This document shows, piece by piece, positions 8,841-15,334 of a stretch of DNA of 64,000 bases. The DNA is from an uncultured Christensenella sp. Lineage in GTDB: Bacteria; Bacillota; Clostridia; Christensenellales; Borkfalkiaceae. The first letter of the stretch is position 1; each line of letters starts with the position of its first letter. The translations under genes were made by a program, and so were the position numbers. The DNA is taken from NCBI GenBank assembly GCA_910578065.1, contig CAJTPB010000010.1, positions 17,305-81,304 of the forward strand, written 5' to 3'. The notes below the pieces were generated by a model that did not search any database, had not been told where the DNA came from, and saw only the letters and a program-made list of their open reading frames with translations.

Positions 8841-9035
8841 ACTTTAAACCACCAAAACAAACAATCATTTGCCGCAAGGATAACGGGCTGCATTCCCGTG
8901 CAGAGTTACTGACTTTTTCGCCCCGCAGGCTGAAAGGTGATACCCGATTACCGCCCAATGCTTCCCTTTCACCTAACAGAAGCTCTCTTTTAATGGAACT
9001 TGTAAACGGACGCGTCCTTTGTGATCGCCTTATTT
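8806..9035 (-). promoter_or_regulatory. T-box riboswitch, isoleucine specific
   Basis: A tRNA-sensing leader that controls ileS by antitermination. In order on the minus strand: Stem I with the AGAGA-type motif (AAAGAGAGCTTC, near 8990) and the distal GGTGAAAGG; the specifier region GGGTATCACCTTTCAGCC, where ATC is an Ile codon; a Stem III region ending in CCCGTTATCC; the T-box core GGTGGTTT (near 8850), whose TGGT can pair with the ACCA end of uncharged tRNA-Ile; and the terminator. The core departs from the common GGTGGNACCGCG form. The predicted RNA start is about 9035. Confidence 0.87.
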
Positions 9036-9041
9036 TGTTTT

Positions 9042-9070
9042 ATTATATCCGTTTCCGCTAAAAAAGTAAA
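9042..9070 (-). promoter_or_regulatory. Promoter of the T-box / ileS transcript
   Basis: Minus-strand TTTACT (9070-9065), 17 bp, TATAAT (9047-9042). It places the RNA start just ahead of Stem I of the T-box. Confidence 0.78.
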
Positions 9071-9089
9071 GCATTTTAAAATAACTTTT

Positions 9090-9845
9090 TTATTTGCGGA
9101 TATCCTTTGTTTCTTCCGCAGCGTTCTGTTCCGCCTTTTCCGTTTGAGGCATACGCAGCCATTTGATATTTTGTAAATCCAAACGAAGTTTACCGTCCTT
9201 TTTGACTACGCGGTTATACAGCCAAAGCAAATATCCCAGCACGGTAAATACCGCAACCAAAATTACCACCCAAACCATAACGCCGCCGTACCCCAGATCG
9301 TTTACGTCTAAAAAGAAATAGGGATATTCGAACCCATCGATCGCCGCGCCTAAAATAAAGGTGTAGCACACGTAAATCAACGGTATCACTATGCTGAGCA
9401 AAGGAGCGAATACCGATATCGACTTTTTCTCTTCGAACAAAAAGTAATCGAGAATAAACAGCACGGGCGCGAATACGTGATAAGATAGGTTGCCGATATT
9501 CCGCCAAAAGTCGGCGGAGAACGGATCGCCCAACAAAATGCAATACACAAGGAAGGTCACAAGAATCATGACCGTCGTCATAAATTTCAGCGTGCGCAGT
9601 TTTTTGTTATAACCCTCTTTTTCGCCGGCATAAACCCGCTTTACGTTATCCGCAAGCACGACTACGGATACCGCAAACACAAAATAATTGCTGATATTGG
9701 TATAGTACTTTAAAAATTCCCAAGTAAGCGAACTTGCGCCCTGTCCCGCATAAAATATGTTGAACGTAAGCAAAACGGCAAGCCCCGAAACGCAGCACAG
9801 TATCATGCGGTAAATCATTTGGGTAAGTAAATTATTCCTTTTCAT
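9090..9845 (-). CDS. Pr6Pr family-like membrane protein
   Basis: A 251-residue integral membrane protein with six or so hydrophobic helices (near residues 11-28, 50-68, 88-108, 120-137, 147-168 and 190-210) and a charged cytoplasmic tail. The pattern of an early YYTNISNYF motif and NLSYHVFAPVLFILDY in the middle resembles Pr6Pr/FAR-17a-like small membrane proteins. The function of these is unclear. It follows the HMA-domain gene by 10 nt and probably shares its leaderless transcript. The family call rests on my recognition of the pattern and is not certain. Confidence 0.75.
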   Translation of the reverse strand: MKRNNLLTQMIYRMILCCVSGLAVLLTFNIFYAGQGASSLTWEFLKYYTNISNYFVFAVSVVVLADNVKRVYAGEKEGYNKKLRTLKFMTTVMILVTFLVYCILLGDPFSADFWRNIGNLSYHVFAPVLFILDYFLFEEKKSISVFAPLLSIVIPLIYVCYTFILGAAIDGFEYPYFFLDVNDLGYGGVMVWVVILVAVFTVLGYLLWLYNRVVKKDGKLRLDLQNIKWLRMPQTEKAEQNAAEETKDIRK

Positions 9846-9855
9846 ATTTACACCT

Positions 9856-10080
9856 TTAACCGAAAATTCCTTTGCGCAAACGAATTTGCTTTACTTCGAA
9901 CCCCGCTTCCGTAACGCAAACGCAAAGTTCGCCGTCGGGCAAATCGCTTTCCACAAAAATGATCCCTTTTTTGAAATTTGCCTTTGCGCCCTTCACCCCT
10001 TCAAGCAAGCGAAGTTTGCGTTCGGCGCGCTCGGCACAGCGGGCGCAACACATGCCCGCGACTTCGATCACCTTTTTCAT
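9856..10080 (-). CDS. Heavy-metal-associated (HMA) domain protein
   Basis: A free-standing 74-residue HMA domain, as in the CopZ group of soluble metal carriers. The metal-binding loop reads GMCCARC (residues 9-15), giving the canonical CxxC from Cys12 and Cys15 plus an extra cysteine before it. A further pair of cysteines (LCVCV, near 52-54) is unusual. There is no copper ATPase or CopY-type regulator close by, so the partner is unknown. The promoter places the RNA start on or next to the ATG, and no ribosome site is present, so translation is probably leaderless. Confidence 0.85.
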   Translation of the reverse strand: MKKVIEVAGMCCARCAERAERKLRLLEGVKGAKANFKKGIIFVESDLPDGELCVCVTEAGFEVKQIRLRKGIFG

Positions 10081-10087
10081 ACGGTAT

Positions 10088-10116
10088 ATTTTAGCATGAC
10101 AAACATAAATTGTAAA
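10088..10116 (-). promoter_or_regulatory. Promoter of the HMA gene, predicted leaderless
   Basis: Minus-strand TTTACA (10116-10111), 17 bp, TAAAAT (10093-10088). Only 7 nt separate the -10 box from the ATG at 10080, so transcription should start at the start codon itself. Confidence 0.75.
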
Positions 10117-10229
10117 GGAATTTTACTTCTTTTTATGCTGAAAACACATTTGCCATGCATAATAACCGCTTCGGGTAACGTAAATGCAATTTACCATAAA
10201 ACCGCTTCATGCAAACGGCAATAAAATAC

Positions 10230-10258
10230 TTGACATCTTATACAACTAAGATTATTAT
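10230..10258 (+). promoter_or_regulatory. Promoter of the pyridoxamine kinase family gene
   Basis: TTGACA (10230-10235), 17 bp, TATTAT (10253-10258). Confidence 0.85.
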
Positions 10259-10289
10259 TTTATCATACATTTTTAACGAGGTACCATTT

Positions 10290-11096
10290 ATGCGCGTACT
10301 TGCTATCAACGATATTTCATGCACGGGAAAATGTTCGCTTACGGTGGCGCTCCCCATTCTTTCTGCATGCGGCGCCGCATGCGATATTATGCCAACCGCT
10401 TTGCTTTCTACCCATACAGGCGGATTCGAAGGATATACCTTTTTAGACCTTTCGCAAGAAATGCAAAAAATCGCCGACCATTGGGAATCGCTCGGCTTAA
10501 AGTTCGATTTGATTTACAGCGGTTACCTTGGCAGCCGCTCGCAAATTCAATTTGTAAAAGACTGTAAGAAACGTTTTTTAAAGGAGAAAGGCGTTTTCGT
10601 CGTCGATCCCGTTTTGGGCGATCATTTTACCTTTTATAAGGGATTCGACCAAGCCTTCGCGCAAGAAATGAAATCGCTTTGTGCGGAAGCGGATTATATT
10701 CTCCCCAACGAAACGGAAAGTTTTTTGTTGACGGGTGAACGGAATTTTTCTGCCGCCTTAAAAAAATTAGGCGAAATTTGCCCTTGCCCCGTTATTACCG
10801 GCGCGCAGGACGAAACGGGTTACGCCCTCCGCTACTTACACGAAAATCGCGAATGCGTTCTTCCTTTAAAAAAAATCGAAGGCGCTTTCCACGGCGCGGG
10901 CGACGTGTTCGCCTCCGCCTTCTGCGGGTGCATTTTAAACGGACTTTCTATGGAAGCCGCCCTTTCCGTTACGGCAGATTTCTGTTACCGCGCGATCGCA
11001 CGCTCGGAACGGGAGGTAAAAGACAGAAGATTCGGGCTTGCTTACGAACGGGAACTTGGCGGATTGATATCTGCGATTAGCAATAATTCCCTGTAA
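10290..11096 (+). CDS. Pyridoxamine/pyridoxal kinase family protein
   Basis: A 268-residue ribokinase-superfamily kinase of the PdxK/PdxY type, expected to phosphorylate B6 vitamers in the salvage route to pyridoxal phosphate. Seen: an N-terminal AINDISCTGKCSLTVALP strand-loop, the THTGGFEGYT substrate region, the DPVLGDHFTFY motif, the PNETE motif near the middle and the anion-hole motif GAGDVFASAF with the catalytic aspartate. The start at 10290 has an AACGAGGT site; an earlier in-frame ATG would overlap the promoter. It stands alone. The thiamin enzyme ThiD belongs to a related family, but the motifs fit the pyridoxal group better. Confidence 0.87.
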   Translation: MRVLAINDISCTGKCSLTVALPILSACGAACDIMPTALLSTHTGGFEGYTFLDLSQEMQKIADHWESLGLKFDLIYSGYLGSRSQIQFVKDCKKRFLKEKGVFVVDPVLGDHFTFYKGFDQAFAQEMKSLCAEADYILPNETESFLLTGERNFSAALKKLGEICPCPVITGAQDETGYALRYLHENRECVLPLKKIEGAFHGAGDVFASAFCGCILNGLSMEAALSVTADFCYRAIARSEREVKDRRFGLAYERELGGLISAISNNSL

Positions 11097-11113
11097 ATTT
11101 CTTTTTAGGCGCG

Positions 11114-11142
11114 TTGCAATTTGCAAATAAATCTGCTATAAT
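11114..11142 (+). promoter_or_regulatory. Promoter of 6S RNA
   Basis: TTGCAA (11114-11119), 17 bp, TATAAT (11137-11142); the predicted start, 7 nt on at 11149, is the first base of the 6S closing stem. Confidence 0.85.
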
Positions 11143-11148
11143 GTAATT

Positions 11149-11334
11149 GACACCTGCGGTGTTCGGAAATCGGAGAATTCGTAATCCACAAAGTATTTTC
11201 GGGAGCGCTTGTCGGGGCACGATAGGTAAGGTCTGTTATTGCAACGGAAAGGCCGAAGCGTGCGCGCCGCGCACCCACCTGCGAGAAGCGGGTTAACACT
11301 TTTTCGATTTGCGGCACAGGCGGATGTCTTTTTC
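11149..11334 (+). ncRNA. ssrS: 6S RNA
   Basis: An RNA of about 185 nt that binds and holds sigma-A RNA polymerase. Family features seen in order: CTGCGGTGTTCG at the 5' end (compare CTGAGATGTTCG of E. coli 6S), the central AATCCACAAAG followed by GGGAGCGCTTG, the CGAGAAGCGGGTTAACAC stretch, and GCGGCACAGGCGG at the 3' side. The two ends pair: GACA with TGTC, CTGC with GCGG (one wobble), GTG with CAC, giving the expected closing stem. A T-rich run follows the 3' end. No protein frame explains the region. Confidence 0.85.
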
Positions 11335-11382
11335 TTTTATATACCGTACCGAATAAATTTTTTGTATGACATAAAAAAACGG

Positions 11383-11411
11383 TTGCAAGATTTTGCTTTC
11401 TGTGTTATAAT
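11383..11411 (+). promoter_or_regulatory. Promoter of tRNA-Glu
   Basis: TTGCAA (11383-11388), 17 bp, TATAAT (11406-11411). Confidence 0.83.
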
Positions 11412-11454
11412 TTACAAGCGTTTTAAAGGAACGAGTTGCAAATTTATAGACTGC

Positions 11455-11529
11455 GGCCTTGTGGTCAAGAGGTTAAGACGGCGCCCTCTCACGGCGCAAT
11501 CCCGGGTTCGATTCCCGGCAGGGTCACCA
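11455..11529 (+). tRNA. tRNA-Glu (anticodon CTC)
   Basis: A 75-nt tRNA including an encoded CCA. The acceptor GGCCTTG pairs with CAGGGTC (one G-T), the anticodon stem is GCGCC/GGCGC around the loop CTCTCAC, and the T arm is CCCGG-GTTCGAT-CCGGG-like. The CTC anticodon reads GAG. Confidence 0.96.
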
Positions 11530-11557
11530 AACGAGGGAGATAAGAACACCCCGAGAG

Positions 11558-11590
11558 AGAAACCGAATTTTCGGTTTCTTTTTCTTTTAC
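11558..11590 (+). terminator. Terminator after tRNA-Glu
   Basis: Stem AGAAACCGAA with TTCGGTTTCT (11558-11567 and 11570-11579), followed by a T-rich run to about 11588. Confidence 0.88.
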
Positions 11591-11695
11591 ACTATTTTCG
11601 TTTTTGTCGCCGTTGCCGTCGGGGTAATCGGGAAAATCAAGTTCAATAAAAGTTCCTCTTTCTGCCCGCCTTTCAAGCGGAATAACACTTTTATT

Positions 11696-12172
11696 TTACG
11701 CATAAAGCACTATTGCGCTATGCAAAACCATAGCACTCGGCAAATTGCTCCTCAATGCTTTGCTGATCCTGCGCGTGTACATAACGCCGCCCGATAAATA
11801 ATATTCGTCTGTGAAATCGAATTCTTTTGTTTCGAATAACGGAAACTTTTCTTCAACCGTAAGATACGCCGCGGCGCCGCTTTCGCTATTCGAAATTTGC
11901 AGCGTTTGCGCATATTCGGCTACTGCTTGTCCTTCTTCCTTTATCACGATCGCGCGCGCTACGTTTAATCGGGCAGGCTGTTCCGCATCGATATTCGCAA
12001 GTTCGGTCACGCTGAAACTGCGTTTAAAATCGTTCAGCCATTCTTGCGTCGTTTTTTGCAACGGCTTTTTCGGCCAAAAGATTATTCCGCACGCAATCGC
12101 CCCGCACGCAATCGCCAACGACAGCGCAACAATCAACGGAAGATAAACTTTTTTGTTTTTTACGTTTAACAT
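11696..12172 (-). CDS. Hypothetical single-pass membrane protein
   Basis: A 158-residue protein with no family I recognise. Residues about 10-32 form one hydrophobic helix, after which the protein is hydrophilic and probably outside the cell. An early cysteine-containing segment (ACGAIACG) lies within the helix but does not sit as a clean lipobox. The start at 12172 has an AAAGGAT ribosome site and is preferred over an in-frame ATG 18 nt upstream. It is the last gene of the degraded minus-strand locus with the DUF3592-like paralogues, and may be cotranscribed with them. Confidence 0.68.
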   Translation of the reverse strand: MLNVKNKKVYLPLIVALSLAIACGAIACGIIFWPKKPLQKTTQEWLNDFKRSFSVTELANIDAEQPARLNVARAIVIKEEGQAVAEYAQTLQISNSESGAAAYLTVEEKFPLFETKEFDFTDEYYLSGGVMYTRRISKALRSNLPSAMVLHSAIVLYA

Positions 12173-12210
12173 CGGTATCCTTTTGTGCATTAAAATTTTT
12201 TTAATCGGAT

Positions 12211-12692
12211 TTAATCGCTTTCAAAGGGTGAAGCGCTATCTTCTTGCAATTTTATTTTTGATTGTTTACGCCTTTTTAGAAAATACGATACAAATATTGT
12301 GTTAAGCGCAATAAAAATAACGGAAACGATCGGTATTAAAATAACGTATTCAACAATGGACGGCTCGTACCCTACAGAAATGCTTATTCCGTTTTCTCCG
12401 ATATAGATTGGAATGGTTGTACCGATCAATGCATACGCTTCATGGTATCTATACGTGCTGAAGGAAGCCCCTTCGTAAACAATGCCGTTTTCACCGTAAT
12501 AAGTATAATGCAGATGGTACAAGGAGTCATGTCCACCACCCCCCGTAACTTCCGCTTCACGATAACGCCCTTATCGACAACTTTTTTAGCTTCGATATTG
12601 CGAGGTATCTCGAATATGCACGCGATAATAACGCCAAGCAATATAAGTTCCGCACAAACCCAACCAAAATAGCGTAAAACTTTTTTTCTCAT
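12211..12692 (-). pseudogene. DUF3592-like membrane protein, frameshifted at a G run
   Basis: Two overlapping frames together make one protein related to the next two genes. The first frame starts at 12692 (MRKKVLRYFGW, one membrane helix, then VVDKGVIVKRKLRG) and loses homology after a run of six G on the minus strand (12536-12541). One added G would join it to the second frame, which carries HYTYYGENGIVYEG, IYIGENGISISVGY and a second helix and ends at 12211. The paralogues have the same order of parts. The break is a mutation, a sequencing error, or phase variation; the sequence alone cannot tell. Confidence 0.8.
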
Positions 12693-12772
12693 TTAAGCTG
12701 CCATCCTTTTTACATGTTGAATAAATTTTCCCGCTTTTGTTTTCTTCTTCTGTAATTTCTTCATTGGCTATT

Positions 12773-13423
12773 TTATAGCCGATGCGTACCTAAACTTTCT
12801 TCTGTTTCAACCGTTTCCGTAACAGCTTCATCCGTGACAGCCGATTCGACCGTAGATTCTTCTGTTTCAACTGCTTTCGGCGTGATTTCTTCTGTGACAG
12901 CCGCATTTATTGCGCATGCTTCGCCTTCGGCATTTTCCGTAATTGATTTGTTTTTCTTTTTTAACCATCGCACCGTAATAACAAAAAAAACTGTAATTAC
13001 GCCCAAATAGATAATTGTAATGACTGTTATAAATACAATGTTAAAAGTAGCATTGTAAGTCAGTTGATATCCTACCGGAACGCTGACGCCGTTTTCACCA
13101 AGATATATTTTAATTTTAGAGCCGATCTTTTTCGTCACTTCTTCTCTGGTCAACGATTCGTTCGCCGTGCCTGTGTATTGAACGCCTGCTTTATCTGTAT
13201 AAACATAAATCGTTCCCGGATATTCATAATCGCCGGTGCCGCCTAACCGAACGATCACCGCTTCGGCAACAACCCCCCGTTCGATTGCAGCTTTATATTT
13301 TATTTGATCGCGCTCGCCATAAAATAAGCCGAACAATGTTGCGCCGTAAAAAAGCGTGGGAAGCCCGAAAAGTAGTAAAACATATAACGCACCGCGCGCC
13401 GTTTTTTTTAAAAGCCGACCCAT
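12773..13423 (-). CDS. DUF3592-like two-helix membrane protein with acidic repeat tail
   Basis: A 216-residue protein with membrane helices near 12-33 and 125-150 and a beta-rich domain between them that ends in IYLGENGVSVPVGYQL. That motif is shared with both neighbours and resembles the VxVYYNPxxP end of DUF3592 domains. Residues about 165-212 are an acidic tail made of loose repeats (AVTEE, VETEES, AVTDEA), reflected in repeated DNA blocks such as CTTCTGTTTCAAC. It lies 6 nt after the paralogue at 13430. The function is unknown; a membrane sensor or assembly role would be speculation. Confidence 0.75.
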   Translation of the reverse strand: MGRLLKKTARGALYVLLLFGLPTLFYGATLFGLFYGERDQIKYKAAIERGVVAEAVIVRLGGTGDYEYPGTIYVYTDKAGVQYTGTANESLTREEVTKKIGSKIKIYLGENGVSVPVGYQLTYNATFNIVFITVITIIYLGVITVFFVITVRWLKKKNKSITENAEGEACAINAAVTEEITPKAVETEESTVESAVTDEAVTETVETEESLGTHRL

Positions 13424-13429
13424 TTTACC

Positions 13430-14041
13430 CTACCGCCTTTCTTGTTTTTTGCGTTTCTTTTTCACTTTTATACGGTAACCTTTATAATATATAATTTTTC
13501 CCGTTGTATCTATTTCGTCGAGCATCGCCAAATTATCGATTTCGATGATTTCTTTTTGTTTTTCCTCAACTTCTTTATTCGTTTTTTTAAACTGCCATTC
13601 CAAAAAAATGATAAGCCCGCTTATTCCAACAACGTAAAGCCTCGAAAATACGGATATTAACGTAAAGAAATAACCAAACGACAGTTTATGCCCTACATTG
13701 ATGCTTTTTCCGTTTTCCCCCAAATAAATTTTATACTTCGTTCCCAAATACAATTCGGGATCATTTTCCAATGATATGTTATAAGCATCATCGTGATATA
13801 CTACTCCCTCTTCGTCTATAAATTCATATTCAAGAGTATAACCCACAAGCGTACCATGATCACCGTGCCTATTACTTTTGGTATAGTGCTTACGATAATG
13901 AACAATTTCCGCCTCGGCGACGATTCCCCGTTCGATCATAGCTTTATTTTCGAACTCTTCTCGATAACCGAAAATCAAACCGATTATTATCCCTGCAAAC
14001 AACAATGTGGAAAGTCCAAATAGCACTATGTAACGCCACAC
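13430..14041 (-). CDS. DUF3592-like two-helix membrane protein
   Basis: A 203-residue paralogue of the gene at 12773: helix one near residues 3-25, the segment MIERGIVAEAEIVHY, IYLGENGKSINVGHKL, helix two near 125-148, then a charged tail ending in KKKRKKQERR. The GTG start at 14041 has only a weak site. The frame continues upstream with LIKKAAHKIADV, which aligns with the N-terminus of the paralogue (MGRLLKKTARG), but runs into a TAG before any start codon. The original start has probably been damaged by a small indel, so the protein may be truncated or unexpressed. Confidence 0.62.
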   Translation of the reverse strand: MWRYIVLFGLSTLLFAGIIIGLIFGYREEFENKAMIERGIVAEAEIVHYRKHYTKSNRHGDHGTLVGYTLEYEFIDEEGVVYHDDAYNISLENDPELYLGTKYKIYLGENGKSINVGHKLSFGYFFTLISVFSRLYVVGISGLIIFLEWQFKKTNKEVEEKQKEIIEIDNLAMLDEIDTTGKIIYYKGYRIKVKKKRKKQERR

Positions 14042-14100
14042 TATATCCCAAGGAACGTCTGCAATTTTATGCGCTGCTTTTTTTATAAGCTACCACACCC

Positions 14101-15126
14101 CTACACTACCGCCTGTTTTGCATTTTGCAGCACTTCGATATACGGATTAAATGCCCCCAAATGCGTTACCCGTTCCGTTTGCAAAGAATACATACCCGAT
14201 TTGTTATCGGTCAGAATATAATCTTCCCCGTCCGCCACAACGATAAAGCAAACATAATCGTCTTTTGCAATTTCTTCAAACGAGAACGTGAACGATTCTT
14301 CCGCGCCGCCCGTTAAACTGCCTTTGCGTTCTTGCCGCAGTTCGCCGTTTACGTAAACGTTTAACGTATAACCGCTTGCGATTTGCGAGGCATTGGCAAC
14401 GGTTGCCGTAAATTGTTGTTTCCCGTTTTCGATTGCGACAGCCGCCTGTACCGAAAGATCGGTATAAGCGATAAAGAGCAGATATTCCGCCGATGCAAGA
14501 ACGGATCCGTCTTCCGCATGTACGGTAAGCGTTACGGGAAGATATTCTTCGCCGGAAAATGCCGCCGCAAAAGGAACGTCGAACAGCTTACTTTCGCCGA
14601 TTTGCAACGGTTTGCCGCAGACGAGCTGCGCCGTTTGACCGCATACGATCGCCGTAAAGCGGGAAACTTCGCAATCGCCCGTATTGGTAACCAACAAACG
14701 AATATTCGAAGGCGCGCCGTTTACAAGCAATCCGTCGAGATACGCTTCGATTTCTACCCGCGCGCCCAATTCGCGTTCGGCATAGCACAACACCATGGGG
14801 GGCATTAAATTTTCGGTACTGCTTACCTTGTAATTATATGCCGAATAAACGATTCCATCAAGGCAATACCCCGTCGAATACGAAATATCTCCGTTCGAAT
14901 TTGTTTTATTTGTTAATTGAATGCCGCCCGTCCAATGCGTTCCGTCGAACACGGCGCAATACGCTTGTTCCGCTTCGCCGTCGTACCCTTCGTAAAAGAT
15001 TACGGGATCGCCGCTCTTCGAAAGGGTAAATTCCTGCGCGGCTACGCCGTTTGCAATTACGTATTCGTTCGTACCGTCTTCGGTTGCAACCAGCTCTTCG
15101 CCGTTGTTGTAAACCAGCGCGGTTTT
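14101..15126 (-). pseudogene. 5'-truncated remnant of a surface protein
   Basis: The frame is open from 15126 to 14101 and reads as real protein throughout (VYNNGEELVATEDGTNEYVI, later GEEYLPVTLTVHAEDGS, ending near VLQNAKQAVV), but a TGA precedes it and no start codon or ribosome site opens it; a GTG at 14952 falls in the middle of good coding sequence. The C-terminal half alternates NxG, VTNTGDCEV and TVANASQ strands like CARDB-type beta-sandwich domains of exported proteins. The missing 5' part, signal peptide included, is not found nearby. It marks this locus as decaying. Confidence 0.72.
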
Positions 15127-15261
15127 TCAGTTAAAGCGGATAAACTGCGTAATTGCTTACATTGTATATTCCTTTGCGCATGGCTCTACCGCGCATCCGT
15201 TTTGCACATTGCCAAAATCACCTGCAACGGCGAAAAAGGGTTAAATAACCGTGCGAAAATC

Positions 15262-15290
15262 TTGCAAAAAGCCGAAAATTATGTCATAAT
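15262..15290 (+). promoter_or_regulatory. Promoter of the hybrid kinase / binding-protein operon
   Basis: TTGCAA (15262-15267), 17 bp, CATAAT (15285-15290), about 45 bp before the kinase ATG. Confidence 0.7.
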
Positions 15291-15334
15291 AAACGGGTAA
15301 AAGATAAAAATTATTCCGAAGGGAGAAGGCTTCC

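Noticed and set aside
14101..14952. Intact 283-residue gene starting at GTG 14952
   Set aside because: Good coding sequence continues upstream of that GTG to 15126 in the same frame, and there is no ribosome site at 14952; a truncated gene is the better reading.
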